The notes: generated by a model not told the origin, from the letters alone. A DNA stretch of 33,119 bases from JBGPHT01 sp041484525 (GCA_041484525.1 JBGPHT010000083.1:1-33119), one strand, 5' to 3'. Shown: positions 7,200 to 16,720, numbered from the stretch's first letter. Numbers and translations are program-made.

Positions 7200-8538
7200 G
7201 ATTCTCCTCATCGCGAAACGGGACTACCTCGCGTCCATTCGAAGTAAGGCCTTCGTCTTCTCGTTGGTGATCGCACCCATCCTCTTCGGCGGCGGGTTTC
7301 TCGGGCTGGCACTAATGAAGGGGAAGCCCGATCTCAAAGACCGCCGCGTCGCCATCGTGGACCGCACCGGCATGGCGGCGGACGCGATCCTACAAGTTGC
7401 CCGGCAGAAGAGTGAGAAAGAGGTGAACGACAAGGTCACCGGCAAGCAGGTGGCGCCGCGATATCTGTTCGAGGCTGCGCCGCAGGATTCAGGCGATCCC
7501 AATGCACAGCGTCTCGCGCTGTCGGACCGCGTGCGTCGCGGCGAGTTGTTCGCATTCGTCGAAATCGGGGCCAACGCACTCCACCCGCCCAGTGAAGAGA
7601 CGGCGGACAAGGAAAAAGACAAAGACAAACCCGAGAATCGCGTGGGCTACTACAGCAACGCCGACGGCATCGATGAAGCGCGCTCGTGGCTCAGCAGCCC
7701 CGTCAACGAGGGCCTGCGCCGCGTTCGTCTCGCCAGGCTCGGAGTGGATCCCGGCCGCTTCGACGAAATCTTCGCGGCCGTGCCCGTGCAGCGGATGAGC
7801 CTGGTCACACGCGACGAGCACACCGGCGAGATCAGGGAGGGCCGCAAGAAAAGCGAATTCGAAGGCTTCATCGTCCCATTCACCGTGATGATGCTGCTCG
7901 CGATGATCACGATGGCGACCTCGGGACCGATGCTGCCTTCAGTTTCCGAAGACAAACTGCAGCGGGTTTTCGAGATGCTGCTGGGCTCGGCCACTCCCTT
8001 CGAGCTGATGATGGGCAAAGTGGTCGCCGCCGTCGGACGCTCCCTCACCAGTTCCTTTTTCTACGTCACCAGCGGCATCCTGGTGCTCGAGGGTCTCGCG
8101 GTCACCGGCCTCGCGCCTCTCCAGATTCTCCCCTGGTTCCTGGTCTACCTGGTGGCCGACGTCACCATGTTATGTGCGTTTGCGGTAGCGCTCGGAGCCG
8201 CCTGTTCGAGCCCGCAGGACGCGCAGAACCTGGGCGTAGTTCTGCTCTCGCCCGTGCTGGTCCCTCTGTTTCTCATCATGCCCGTGCTGCAGCAGCCGAA
8301 CGGCGCCGTCTCGACGGCCATGTCCCTATTCCCACCTTTCACGCCGCTCATCATGCTGGTGCGACAGGCGATGCCCGGCGGCGTTCCAGCCTGGCAGCCT
8401 TGGGTCGGCCTGGTTGGAATCGCCGGCTGGACCCTCGCTATCACCTTCGCCGCCGCCCGCATCTTCCGCATCGCCATTCTGATGCAGGGCAAGGCGCCGA
8501 AACCCGCCGAACTGCTGCGCTGGGCGGTGCGGGGCTGA
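7192..8538 (+). CDS. ABC-2 type transporter permease
   Basis: The start is a TTG at 7192, preceded by GAGGAGG within the end of the ATPase gene, whose stop codon it overlaps. This overlap implies translational coupling. The 448-residue product has an N-terminal membrane helix (AFVFSLVIAPILFGGGFLGLAL), a large extracytoplasmic domain of about 190 residues, and five or six C-terminal helices (FTVMMLLAMITMATSG onward). The EDKLQRVFEMLLGSATPFELMMGKV segment is typical of NatB/YhaP-like exporter permeases. A charged Lys/Asp-rich stretch around residues 135-145 lies in the outer domain. With its partner it makes a complete exporter; cargo unknown. Confidence 0.9.
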   Translation: MHRILLIAKRDYLASIRSKAFVFSLVIAPILFGGGFLGLALMKGKPDLKDRRVAIVDRTGMAADAILQVARQKSEKEVNDKVTGKQVAPRYLFEAAPQDSGDPNAQRLALSDRVRRGELFAFVEIGANALHPPSEETADKEKDKDKPENRVGYYSNADGIDEARSWLSSPVNEGLRRVRLARLGVDPGRFDEIFAAVPVQRMSLVTRDEHTGEIREGRKKSEFEGFIVPFTVMMLLAMITMATSGPMLPSVSEDKLQRVFEMLLGSATPFELMMGKVVAAVGRSLTSSFFYVTSGILVLEGLAVTGLAPLQILPWFLVYLVADVTMLCAFAVALGAACSSPQDAQNLGVVLLSPVLVPLFLIMPVLQQPNGAVSTAMSLFPPFTPLIMLVRQAMPGGVPAWQPWVGLVGIAGWTLAITFAAARIFRIAILMQGKAPKPAELLRWAVRG

Positions 8539-8568
8539 CGCGAGATACTCTGGAAGTAGAGCCGCCGT

Positions 8569-8769
8569 ATGAGCCGGATCGAGAATATTGAAGGCCAAAT
8601 CAAAGAGCTTTCCGCTCAAGAGCTGGCTGCACTTCGAGAGTGGTTCGCCAACTTCGACGCGGAGTTCTGGGACCGTCAATTCGAAACGGACGCAGAGGCC
8701 GGTAAGCTGGACGATCTAGCGGATCGTGCGTTGCGCGACCATTCCGCAGGCCGGTCCAAAGAGCTTTGA
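8569..8769 (+). CDS. Antitoxin-like small protein of a type II TA pair
   Basis: The 66-residue acidic protein reads MSRIENIEGQIKELSAQEL, then LREWFANFDAEFWDRQFE, DAEAGKLDDLADRAL and a basic RDHSAGRSKEL tail. From memory, this pattern (helical start, WD-Q/F core, AGKLD, short C-terminal tail) is that of small proteins encoded just before RelE/ParE-like toxins. The stop codon overlaps the TTG start of the broken toxin (TTGA), the usual coupled arrangement. No DNA-binding domain is obvious. It is intact although its toxin is not. It starts 30 bases after the exporter permease and could be read through from it. Confidence 0.7.
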   Translation: MSRIENIEGQIKELSAQELAALREWFANFDAEFWDRQFETDAEAGKLDDLADRALRDHSAGRSKEL

Positions 8770-9017
8770 TTCACCACGCCTCTCCGGAGTTTTGGTCGCG
8801 CTACCGGGTTCTTCCCGCATCCACCCGAAAGGCCGCGGATCGAGTTTCGCTCTGCTGAAAGCTGCCCCGCGGCATCCGTCACTTCACTTCAAAAAGACGA
8901 GGCGCTTCTGGTCGTCCGCGTCGGCCTCCACTACCGTGCCATAGGAGTGGAGGCCCCGATGGCATTCTCTGGTTCTGGATCGGCAGCCACGCCGACTACG
9001 ACAAGTTCATCGGGTGA
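8766..9017 (+). pseudogene. RelE/ParE-like toxin with three single-base frameshifts
   Basis: Joining three frames gives one protein of about 84 residues. Frame one from the TTG at 8766 reads HHASPEFWSRYRVLPASTRK up to about 8845. The frame then slips by one and reads FALLKAAPRHPSLHFKKTRR to about 8912. A second slip gives SVRVGLHYRAIGVEAP to about 8957. A third returns to the first frame, DGILWFWIGSHADYDKFIG, ending with TGA at 9015-9017. Each step equals loss of one base, so the total is minus three. Overall order and motifs (HPSLHFKK, W.VRVG..YRA, W.WIG.H..YD) fit the RelE/HigB mRNA-cleaving toxin family. Without correction the first frame stops at 8856, giving 30 residues. Inactivation is the simple reading; sequence error at some sites is an alternative. 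Confidence 0.78.
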
Positions 9018-9303
9018 CCAGACGTCTCATGCCACAGGCCTTTGATTCAGGGCCTTTCTATTCGGACGCCCCGCCTCCCCGCTTTCAAGGCCTCCGCCGC
9101 TCTCGCCAGTTCGATGAACGTCCTGAAGCTACCGCGTCATCTCCCGGAGGCCGCACAACGTTGAGTATGAGTCCCAGAACCAGAGGTTGAACACAAGGCT
9201 TTCTTTGAGAGACTCTTTGAGCGTTTTTCTGAGGTGGCCGGCAGCGGAGCGGAACGATTCTTCCGCGTCACCACGCGCGGTTCGCGCGAAGTATCCTATT
9301 GCC
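9018..9303. other. Intergenic region after the toxin remnant
   Basis: These 286 bases have no supported gene. AGGCC (around 9038) and GGCCT shortly after can form a short stem followed by TTCTATT, which might be a weak terminator. In-frame extension of the following DUF1801 frame upstream to 9187 adds sequence unlike that family. Confidence 0.4.
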
Positions 9304-9723
9304 ATGGGTATGAAACCGGCCGGAGCAAAAACCATATCGCAGTATTTCGCGCAGATCGAAGAGCCGCGCCGCAGCGACGTCAAAGCGCTCCACGACATGA
9401 TCGTGAAGGCCGTGCCAAAACTCAAACCAAGCATACAGGTCGGCATGATCGGCTACGGCACGTACCACTTCAAATACGCGAGCGGCCGCGAGGGCGACTG
9501 GCCCATCATCGCGCTGGCCAGCCAGAAGAGCTACATCTCGGTGTACGTGTGTGCCTCGGAGCGCGGCGAATACGTCGCGGAGAAACACAAACAGGAGATG
9601 CCGAAGGCCAGCGTCGGCAAGAGTTGCATCCGATTCAAACGCCTTTCCGACATCGATCTGAAGACACTGGAGAAGGTGATCAAGATCGGCGCCCGCGTCA
9701 TGAGCAAGACCGCTGCCGTCTAG
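9304..9723 (+). CDS. DUF1801 family protein (YdhG-like fold)
   Basis: The 139-residue cytoplasmic protein carries ISQYFAQIEEPRRSDVKALHDMI, then KLKPSIQVGMIGYGTYHFKY split by a turn, WPIIALASQKSYISVYV, and KSCIRFKRLSDIDLKTLEKVI. This order is typical of DUF1801, whose biochemical role is not established. The start at the ATG at 9304 (or the ATG at 9310) matches the family length; no good ribosome site is seen for either. The glycoside hydrolase begins 15 bases downstream, so the two may share a transcript, although no functional link is apparent. Confidence 0.75.
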   Translation: MGMKPAGAKTISQYFAQIEEPRRSDVKALHDMIVKAVPKLKPSIQVGMIGYGTYHFKYASGREGDWPIIALASQKSYISVYVCASERGEYVAEKHKQEMPKASVGKSCIRFKRLSDIDLKTLEKVIKIGARVMSKTAAV

Positions 9724-9738
9724 TCAAAGGAGACCGAT

Positions 9739-12009
9739 TTGAACCGCCGTACTTTTCTGGTTGCCACCACCGCTACCGCCGCATTGTCGCGTGCGCAGAA
9801 TAACGCCAATGCCGTTCCCGTCCGCCGCGAGTATTCGCTCAATCGCAACTGGCTCTTCGGCGGCGCCATGAAAGCGGGGGCTGACGCGCCCGGCTTCGAC
9901 GACTCGAAGTTTCGCCGCGTCACCCTTCCCCACACCAATGTCGACCTGCCCTGGCATAGCTTCGACGACAAGGCGTACGAATTTGTCTCCGTCTACCGCC
10001 GCCACATTCGTGTGCCCGCGGCATGGAACGGTAAGCGCGTCTTCGTCGATTTCGACGGCGTCATGACGGCCGCAAAAGTATCCATCAACGGACATCGCTT
10101 CGAAGAGTACCGCGGCGGCTACACGCCGTTCTCCCTCGAGCTGACACCGCACCTGAAATTCGGCGCCGAGAATCTACTCGCCGTCGAGGTTGATTCCACC
10201 GAGCGCGCGGATATCCCGCCCTTCGGCGGCACCGTCGACTACCTGACCTTTGGCGGCATCTACCGCGACGTGCGCCTCCGCGTGGTACCGCACACGCACA
10301 TCTCGAACGTGTTTGCCAGGCCCGTACGCGTGCTCTCGAATGACCGCGCGCTCGTCGTGCGCTGCTACCTCGACGGTCCCATCGAGAAACCCGTAACCAT
10401 CACCGCCGAACTGCGCGACGGCGATCGCCTCCTTAAGACCGCCTCCGCTACGGTCAGCGCCGCCGCTCCGTATCACGACGTGACGATCGAGAACATCAGC
10501 GACGTCCAACTCTGGAGCCTGAAGAACCCGAAGCTCTACCGCGTCACCGCGCGGCTGGACAATGGCGACACCCACTCTACACGCACCGGCTTTCGCGAGG
10601 CGCGATTCGGCGAGAAGGGTTTCTTCCTCAACGGCGAGCACATCAAACTGCGCGGGCTCAACCGTCACCAGACTTACCCTTACACCGGCGGCGCCATGCC
10701 GGATCGGGTGCAGGCGCGCGACGCCCTGATCCTGCGCCAAGAGCTGAAGTGCAACATCGTGCGCACTTCTCACTATCCGCAGTCGCCCGCATTCCTCGAT
10801 GCCTGCGACGAAGCCGGCCTCCTGGTGCTCGAAGAAATTCCCGGCTGGCAGCATATCGGCGACAAGCCATGGCAGGACCTCTCGGTGGATAGCGTCGGCC
10901 GCATGGTACGGCGCGACTGGAACCATCCCTCGATCGTGCTCTGGGGCGTGCGCATCAACGAATCGCGCGATGACCACGATTTCTACACGCGCACCAATGC
11001 CCTCGCGCGGGAACTCGACGATACGCGCCAGACCGGTGGCATCCGCAACAACTACAACTCCGAGCCGATCGAGGACGTTTTCACCATGAACGACTTCGGC
11101 TTCCCCCTGCGCCCGCCCAACCACCCCGCCTATCTGAACACCGAATTCAACGGCCACATGTTCTCGACCAAGCGCTTCGACAACGTGGACCACGTCGCTG
11201 AGCACGTGATTCGCCACGTGCGCGTGCACGACCAACTGGCTTCGAGCGACCGCTACTCCGGCGGCATCGCGTGGTGTGCATTCGATTACGCATCGCACAA
11301 GTATTTCGGTTCCGGCGACCGCATCTGCTACCACGGCATCAGCGACATCTTCCGCCTTCCCAAACCGGCGGCGGGATTCTACCGCTCGCAATGCGATCCC
11401 GAAGAGCAGGTGGTCATCGAGCCCGGATTCTTCTATGCCTGGGGCGATCGCGGCGGCGGCAACGGCCCGGGCCTGGTGCCCGTCTGCTCCAACTGCGATC
11501 ACCTGAAGATCTATTACAACGGCCGCCTGCTGCTGGAAGCCGATCCCGACCGCAAGACCTTTCCCAATCTGAAATACCCACCCTTCATGGTGAGCCTCAC
11601 GCGGCTGACGTTCACCAGTTGGGGCGACCTGAAGATCGAAGGCTACATCCAGGGCAAGCTGGCCGCCACAAAGACTCTCTCGGGTAGCGGCACCGACGAT
11701 CGCCTGGCGGTCAAACCGGACGACGTCGAACTGGATGGCGACGGCCGCGATGCCACCCGCGTCGTGCTGGCGGTGACCGACGAGCACGGCAACCTGCGCC
11801 CCTTCGCAACCGGGGCCATTCAACTCACCGTCACCGGCCCGGGCGAGATCGTCGGCGAGAATCCGTTTTCACTGGCGGGAGGCGCCGGCGCCGTCTGGGT
11901 CAAAGCGAAGGAGGCCGCCGGCACGATCCGCCTGGAAGCGCGCCATCAGTATTTGGGAAAACAGACAGTGGAGATTCGCGTCCGCCGCGCCGAACCGGAA
12001 TACGTATAG
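9739..12009 (+). CDS. Exported family 2 glycoside hydrolase (beta-galactosidase/glucuronidase type)
   Basis: The start is TTG at 9739 with AAAGGAGA ideally placed. The N-terminus NRRTFLVATTATAALSRAQ is a twin-arginine-type signal, implying export of a folded enzyme. The 756-residue protein has the GH2 order: a jelly-roll sugar-binding domain (about 30-190; YEFVSVYRRHIRVP, GYTPFSLELT), an immunoglobulin-like domain (about 190-290), then the TIM barrel with LRGLNRHQTYPYTG, CDEAGLLVLEEIPGWQ and the acid/base Glu408 in RINES. The likely nucleophile is Glu469 in NTEFNGHM. A C-terminal beta domain of about 180 residues follows. It should release beta-linked sugars from glycans outside the cytoplasm; the exact sugar is not readable. 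The M13 peptidase follows after 43 bases. Confidence 0.88.
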   Translation: MNRRTFLVATTATAALSRAQNNANAVPVRREYSLNRNWLFGGAMKAGADAPGFDDSKFRRVTLPHTNVDLPWHSFDDKAYEFVSVYRRHIRVPAAWNGKRVFVDFDGVMTAAKVSINGHRFEEYRGGYTPFSLELTPHLKFGAENLLAVEVDSTERADIPPFGGTVDYLTFGGIYRDVRLRVVPHTHISNVFARPVRVLSNDRALVVRCYLDGPIEKPVTITAELRDGDRLLKTASATVSAAAPYHDVTIENISDVQLWSLKNPKLYRVTARLDNGDTHSTRTGFREARFGEKGFFLNGEHIKLRGLNRHQTYPYTGGAMPDRVQARDALILRQELKCNIVRTSHYPQSPAFLDACDEAGLLVLEEIPGWQHIGDKPWQDLSVDSVGRMVRRDWNHPSIVLWGVRINESRDDHDFYTRTNALARELDDTRQTGGIRNNYNSEPIEDVFTMNDFGFPLRPPNHPAYLNTEFNGHMFSTKRFDNVDHVAEHVIRHVRVHDQLASSDRYSGGIAWCAFDYASHKYFGSGDRICYHGISDIFRLPKPAAGFYRSQCDPEEQVVIEPGFFYAWGDRGGGNGPGLVPVCSNCDHLKIYYNGRLLLEADPDRKTFPNLKYPPFMVSLTRLTFTSWGDLKIEGYIQGKLAATKTLSGSGTDDRLAVKPDDVELDGDGRDATRVVLAVTDEHGNLRPFATGAIQLTVTGPGEIVGENPFSLAGGAGAVWVKAKEAAGTIRLEARHQYLGKQTVEIRVRRAEPEYV

Positions 12010-12052
12010 TCGTCCGTAACCGCGCTACAGTAAAAGTTAGAGGAGTACAGCC

Positions 12053-14092
12053 TTGCGTAAATTGATGCTTCTCGCTTGCGTTTCCGTTCTCTTCGGCCAG
12101 CCGCCGCGAGACACTCCACCAGCCGCTGTTCCCGCCAAGCCGCCATCTATCCGCTTCGACGTCGGACTGGTCGACCGCGCCGCCGACCCGTGCGTCGATT
12201 TCTACCAGTTCGCCTGCGGCAATTGGCTCAAGAGCAACCCCATCCCCGCCGATCAGTCGCGCTGGGGGCGCTTCGAAGAACTGCAGGACCGGAACCGCGA
12301 AGTACTCCACCAAATCCTGGAGGAATCCGCCGTGCCTGCGCCCAATCGCGATGCCGTCACACAGAAGATCGGCGACTACTATGCCGCCTGTATGGATGAG
12401 AAAGGCATCGACGCCAAGGGACTGGCGCCGCTCAAGCCGGAGCTGGACCGCATTCGCAACCTGAAAGATAAGTCGCAGCTCGCGGAAGAAATCGTACACT
12501 TGCACCGCAACGGCGTCCCGGCGTTGTTCGACTTCAGCTCCGGCCAGGATTTCAAGGATTCGACGTCCGTGATCGCGCAGGCCGACCAAGGCAGGCTCGG
12601 CCTACCCGACCGCGATTACTATCTCAAGGAGGACGACAAGTCGAAGGACATCCGCGCCCAGTATCTGGCGCACGTGCAGCGAATGTTTGAGTTGGCGGGT
12701 GAGACGCCGGCGCAGGCCAAGACGCGCGCCGAGACGGTGATGCGCCTCGAGACCGCGCTGGCCAAGGGTTCGCTCGATCGCGTCTCGCGGCGCGATCCCG
12801 AGAAGGTCTACCACAAGATGACGAAGGCGGCGCTCGAAGCACTGGCGCCCGAGTTCCGTTGGAACCAGTATTTCCGCGACAGCGGCTCGCCCGAATTTCA
12901 AAATGTCAACGTCACCTGGCCCGACTTCTTCAAGGCGCTTAACGCCGAGATTCAGAGCACCGGTCTCGACGATTGGAAGGCGTACCTCACTTGGCGCCTG
13001 CTGCACTCGCAAGCGCCCACGCTTCCCACCTCGTTCGTGCAGGAAAATTTCAACTTCTATGGCAAGACGCTGACTGGCGCCACCGAACTGCGCCCCCGTT
13101 GGAAACGCTGCACCGATTTCACCGACAACGAACTGGGCGAAGCACTGGGCCGCAAGTTCGTCGAGCGTACTTTCGGTAAGGAAGGCAAGGAGCGGACGCT
13201 GAAGATGGTGGAGGCCCTCGAGAAGGCCCTCGGCCAGGACATCCAGAACCTTTCGTGGATGAGCGCCGCCACGAAGAAGAAGGCCGACGAGAAGTTAAAA
13301 AGCATCGCCAACAAGATTGGCTACCCCGACAAATGGCGTGATTATTCGAGCGTCGATATCAAGCGCGACGACTTCATGGGCAACGGCTACCGCGCCGATG
13401 CCTACGAATTCCAGCGGCAGATCGGCAAGATCGGCAAGCCCGTCGACCGCAACCAGTGGGACATGACGCCGCCTACCGTCAATGCGTATTACGACGCGCA
13501 GATGAACAACATCAACTTTCCGGCCGGCATCTTGCAGCCCCCGTTCTACGACAACGATATGGATGACGCCGTAAACTTCGGCGGCATCGGCATGGTGATC
13601 GGGCACGAGTTGACTCACGGGTTCGACGACGAGGGCCGGCAGTTCGACGCCAAAGGGAACCTGCACGACTGGTGGACGCCCGAGGACGCCAAGGAGTTCG
13701 ACCAGCGCGCCGCCTGTCTGGTGAACGAATACTCGAAGTTTTCCGTTGCGTCCGGCGCCAGCGTCAATGGCAAGCTGACGCTCGGCGAGAACACTGCCGA
13801 TAACGGCGGCGTGCGCATCGCCCTGATGGCGCTGCTGAACACCATCGGCAACAAGCCCAAGCAGACGATCGGCGGCTTCACCCCGGAGCAGCGTTTCTTC
13901 GTCGCGTTCGGCCAGGTGTGGTGCGAAAACATTCGCGAAGAAGCCGCGCGATTACAGGTGCAGACCGACCCGCACTCGCCCGCCCGCTTCCGCGTGAACG
14001 GGGTAGTCGAGAACATGCCTGAATTTCAGAAGGCCTTCTCGTGCAAAGCCGGACAGCCGATGACCCCGGCCAACGCCTGCCACGTCTGGTAG
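12053..14092 (+). CDS. M13 family zinc metallopeptidase (neprilysin-like)
   Basis: TTG at 12053, seven bases after AGGAG, opens a signal peptide (MRKLMLLACVSVLFGQ). The 679-residue protein matches full-length bacterial PepO/neprilysin enzymes. The N-terminal domain begins DPCVDFYQFACGNW and PIPADQSRWGRF. The zinc site is HELTH (His about 518) with GFDDEGRQFD after it, and the third ligand lies in ENTADNGG (about 579-586). A long mixed helical domain precedes the site, with VNAYYDAQMNNINFPAGIL, a family hallmark. It ends in CHVW, the conserved C-terminal Cys-x-x-Trp. It should cleave short peptides in the periplasm or outside. Its stop lies inside a hairpin shared with the convergent protease gene. 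Confidence 0.95.
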   Translation: MRKLMLLACVSVLFGQPPRDTPPAAVPAKPPSIRFDVGLVDRAADPCVDFYQFACGNWLKSNPIPADQSRWGRFEELQDRNREVLHQILEESAVPAPNRDAVTQKIGDYYAACMDEKGIDAKGLAPLKPELDRIRNLKDKSQLAEEIVHLHRNGVPALFDFSSGQDFKDSTSVIAQADQGRLGLPDRDYYLKEDDKSKDIRAQYLAHVQRMFELAGETPAQAKTRAETVMRLETALAKGSLDRVSRRDPEKVYHKMTKAALEALAPEFRWNQYFRDSGSPEFQNVNVTWPDFFKALNAEIQSTGLDDWKAYLTWRLLHSQAPTLPTSFVQENFNFYGKTLTGATELRPRWKRCTDFTDNELGEALGRKFVERTFGKEGKERTLKMVEALEKALGQDIQNLSWMSAATKKKADEKLKSIANKIGYPDKWRDYSSVDIKRDDFMGNGYRADAYEFQRQIGKIGKPVDRNQWDMTPPTVNAYYDAQMNNINFPAGILQPPFYDNDMDDAVNFGGIGMVIGHELTHGFDDEGRQFDAKGNLHDWWTPEDAKEFDQRAACLVNEYSKFSVASGASVNGKLTLGENTADNGGVRIALMALLNTIGNKPKQTIGGFTPEQRFFVAFGQVWCENIREEAARLQVQTDPHSPARFRVNGVVENMPEFQKAFSCKAGQPMTPANACHVW

Positions 14093-14115
14093 CGCGGGAA
14101 CTGGTGCCCGCGCTA
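14090..14115. terminator. Shared bidirectional hairpin between two peptidase genes
   Basis: TAGCGCGGG (14090-14098) pairs perfectly with CCCGCGCTA (14107-14115) around an eight-base loop. The left arm includes the M13 stop codon and the right arm ends just before the stop of the convergent gene at 14117. No T-run follows on either strand, so termination strength is uncertain. Confidence 0.55.
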
Positions 14116-14116
14116 C

Positions 14117-16720
14117 TTACCGCAAATCGCCGCCACGGCCGCCGCCGGTGGTAGCCGCAGCCGGGGCAGGCGGCAGGAACTTCGGATCTAAAATCTTCGC
14201 GATCTCGTCCCTGGCCGCATCCAGGTGCGCCTTGGTCTCGTGGTCGGTAGTCTTCGCCAGCGCGGTCGTGATGGACCCGTTTAGCGCACGCAGTTCGGCG
14301 CGGTACATCGGCTTCTCATCCAGGCTGGTTTGCCCGCGCGTCTGGGCGCCGCGTCCGCCGCCGGGGGCTTGTCCGCCGAATGGCGTGGTGGCCGCCGCAG
14401 CGGGCGGCGGATTCAGTTTGCGATTGATCGCATCCAGATACGAATGTTGCAGCGCGCGCCGGTAGGCGTCGATCTTCACCTGCGGAGCCTCCAACTCCTT
14501 CCAGACGCCCTTGCGCACCGTCGCCAGAAACTCCACCGGCGAGTACGCCAGGTTTCCGTCCAGCGTTTCCTGCTCCATCAGACGCGAAAAGCGCGCGCTG
14601 TTCAGCAGCGTGTTGAGCACGCTGTTCTGAGCAGTGTGTATCCGGTCGATGACGCCCACCGCCTCGATGCGGCGCAGGATTTCTTCATCGATCATCCAGA
14701 CGGGCGTGTTGAAGGCGTTGTCGATCACGAACTTCGCCGCCGCCTGCTGCTTCTCTTTCGGGATCAGGTTGAAGATGCGGCCCTCCTGCCCCACCACCTT
14801 CTCCTGCGAGTTGAACCCGCCAATAACCGACGCCACGTGGTTCATCTCGAGCTGCCACTGGCTCAGCATGCGGCCGTACATCTCACTCAAATCTTCGTAC
14901 GTCTCGCCTTCCTTCCACGCGGTGGCAGGGATCAGCATCTTGGCCACGCGCTGCAGGTTCTTCACGCCTAACGCCGTCGATTTCACGGGGTCCGCATCGC
15001 CCACTGCTTCGGTCTCCTCACCCGGGTCCGAACCGGCCGCGTTGGCGGTCGAGAAGCGCAGCCACGGCTTGTCGTCCTGCTCCTTCGCCCACTGGTTCAG
15101 CGTCGGCTTCTCCTGATCCGAAGTCTTGGCGCCGGCGATTGGCGCGTAGCCCCACTTGGTCGCCCAGATATCGTACGGGCCGATGCGCGGAATGAGGTCC
15201 TCGGGATCGATGCCGTCTTCCGGCTGCGCCACATAGTTGTTGCGCGAGTAATCCATGATCGAGGGCGTGTGCCCCATGGTGTGGAGCCACTGCTTGTCGC
15301 GCAGTTTCTCCGCCGGGTACATCGAGCTGGATTTCATGTTGTGCTGGAAACCGAGCGTGTGACCGACCTCATGGCACACCACGTATTCGAGCAGCCGGCC
15401 CATCAGGTCATCGGGCAGCGGCAGCTTCTTCGCGCGCGGATCGAGCGGGCCCGCCTGCACGAAGTACCAGTCGCGCGCCAGGTTCATGACGTTGTGATAG
15501 AACTGGATGTCGGCGTTCAGAATCTCGCCGGTGCGCGGGTCCGAGATGTGCGGGCCGCTGGCGTTTTCCGTGGTGGAAGGCAGCCAGCGGATGACGGAGT
15601 GGCGCACGTCTTCGGGACTCCAGTCCGGGTCCTGCTTCGGCGTGGGAGCAAGTTTCCCCACGATGGCATTCTTGAAACCGGCAGCCTCGAACGCCTGGTT
15701 CCAGTCCTCGATGCCTTTCTTCAGCCACGGTATCCACTTAGTAGGAGTTGCCGCATCGATGTAATAGACAATCTGTTTCACCGGCTCGGAGACGGCCGCG
15801 CTGGGGTCCTTCTTTTCCAGGCGCCAGCGCGAAATATAGCGGACGCGGTCGGCCTTGTACTCGTCGTGCGTGTAATCCATGGTGCTGGTGGTGAAGTAAC
15901 CTACGCGCTCGTCGAACAGGCGCGGCATCATGGGTTTTTCCGGCAGCTTCACCATGCTGTGATGCAGCACCACGGTGGCAGAGCCCGGCCGCATCTGGCC
16001 GCCGCCGAGACCGCCGCCTCCGGGACCCCGGCCGCCGCCCGTCGCACCGGCGCCACCCGCGTTGCGCGTGTAAGTCACGGTGACTTCGACTTCCAGGTTC
16101 TCGGGATACGGCGCAATGCGCTCGACAAACGTGCGGCTCGCGTCCACTGCGGTCGCGCCTAGCCGCTGCCGCGCGCTGAATTCCTGAAGATCGCTGGTGA
16201 AGAGGCGGCCGACTTCGATCACCGGATCGCCGTTCTTGGCGAAGGCCGCCACCGGGAAGGACATGATGATAGCGTCGTTGTTAGCCGCCTTAACCGCCAC
16301 TGCGATCGGCGAATCCGGGTCGGCGCTCACGCCGTAGCTGACCTCCAGAAGTAACACGCGGTTGCCCTTCAATTGCCACTTGATGACTTTGTCGGCGAGT
16401 TGCCCGCCACCGTAGCCCGCGCCCAGCGTGGTCTTGGCGATCTGCGAATTCCAGAGGAACTCCCGGTCTAACTCGATTTTCGGAATCTCGTAGAAGTACC
16501 GTTCTTTGATCTGGTGGACGGTGAAGAGACCTTTCGTGGTCTTGGCTTCCTTCGTGATCACGCGGTCGTACGGCTGCGGATCGGGTATCTGCGCGGCAGC
16601 ACCGCCGCCCCGGCCACCGAAGCCGCCGCCCGTAGGCGTTTGCTGCGGCGGATCATCCTGCGCACACAACACGCCGACTGCGAACACGGCTACCAGGACA
16701 GGAAAGGTCTTTCGATTCAT
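14117..16720 (-). CDS. Large secreted zinc metalloprotease (DUF5117/DUF4953 type)
   Basis: The 867-residue product starts with a signal peptide (MNRKTFPVLVAVFAVGVLCAQ); AGGAGA lies upstream of the ATG. A Gly-rich, low-complexity stretch follows (about 30-45). The catalytic motif HEVGHTLGFQHN (about residue 450) is the extended zinc site of metzincin-like proteases. IMDYSRNNYVAQPEDG follows, with Met in the position expected for a Met-turn. The order of an N-terminal beta-rich domain, then YYIDAATPTKWIPWLKKGI and a helical C-terminus fits the DUF5117/DUF4953 zinc proteases frequent in Acidobacteria and Bacteroidetes. Gly-rich insertions occur again near residues 225-240, about 800 and at the very end. 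Substrates unknown; secreted protein degradation is inferred. Confidence 0.88.
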   Translation of the reverse strand: MNRKTFPVLVAVFAVGVLCAQDDPPQQTPTGGGFGGRGGGAAAQIPDPQPYDRVITKEAKTTKGLFTVHQIKERYFYEIPKIELDREFLWNSQIAKTTLGAGYGGGQLADKVIKWQLKGNRVLLLEVSYGVSADPDSPIAVAVKAANNDAIIMSFPVAAFAKNGDPVIEVGRLFTSDLQEFSARQRLGATAVDASRTFVERIAPYPENLEVEVTVTYTRNAGGAGATGGGRGPGGGGLGGGQMRPGSATVVLHHSMVKLPEKPMMPRLFDERVGYFTTSTMDYTHDEYKADRVRYISRWRLEKKDPSAAVSEPVKQIVYYIDAATPTKWIPWLKKGIEDWNQAFEAAGFKNAIVGKLAPTPKQDPDWSPEDVRHSVIRWLPSTTENASGPHISDPRTGEILNADIQFYHNVMNLARDWYFVQAGPLDPRAKKLPLPDDLMGRLLEYVVCHEVGHTLGFQHNMKSSSMYPAEKLRDKQWLHTMGHTPSIMDYSRNNYVAQPEDGIDPEDLIPRIGPYDIWATKWGYAPIAGAKTSDQEKPTLNQWAKEQDDKPWLRFSTANAAGSDPGEETEAVGDADPVKSTALGVKNLQRVAKMLIPATAWKEGETYEDLSEMYGRMLSQWQLEMNHVASVIGGFNSQEKVVGQEGRIFNLIPKEKQQAAAKFVIDNAFNTPVWMIDEEILRRIEAVGVIDRIHTAQNSVLNTLLNSARFSRLMEQETLDGNLAYSPVEFLATVRKGVWKELEAPQVKIDAYRRALQHSYLDAINRKLNPPPAAAATTPFGGQAPGGGRGAQTRGQTSLDEKPMYRAELRALNGSITTALAKTTDHETKAHLDAARDEIAKILDPKFLPPAPAAATTGGGRGGDLR

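Noticed and set aside
10174..11823. A 549-codon minus-strand frame opposite the glycoside hydrolase
   Set aside because: Composition is antisense-like and it has no family features; the plus-strand enzyme has all GH2 motifs.
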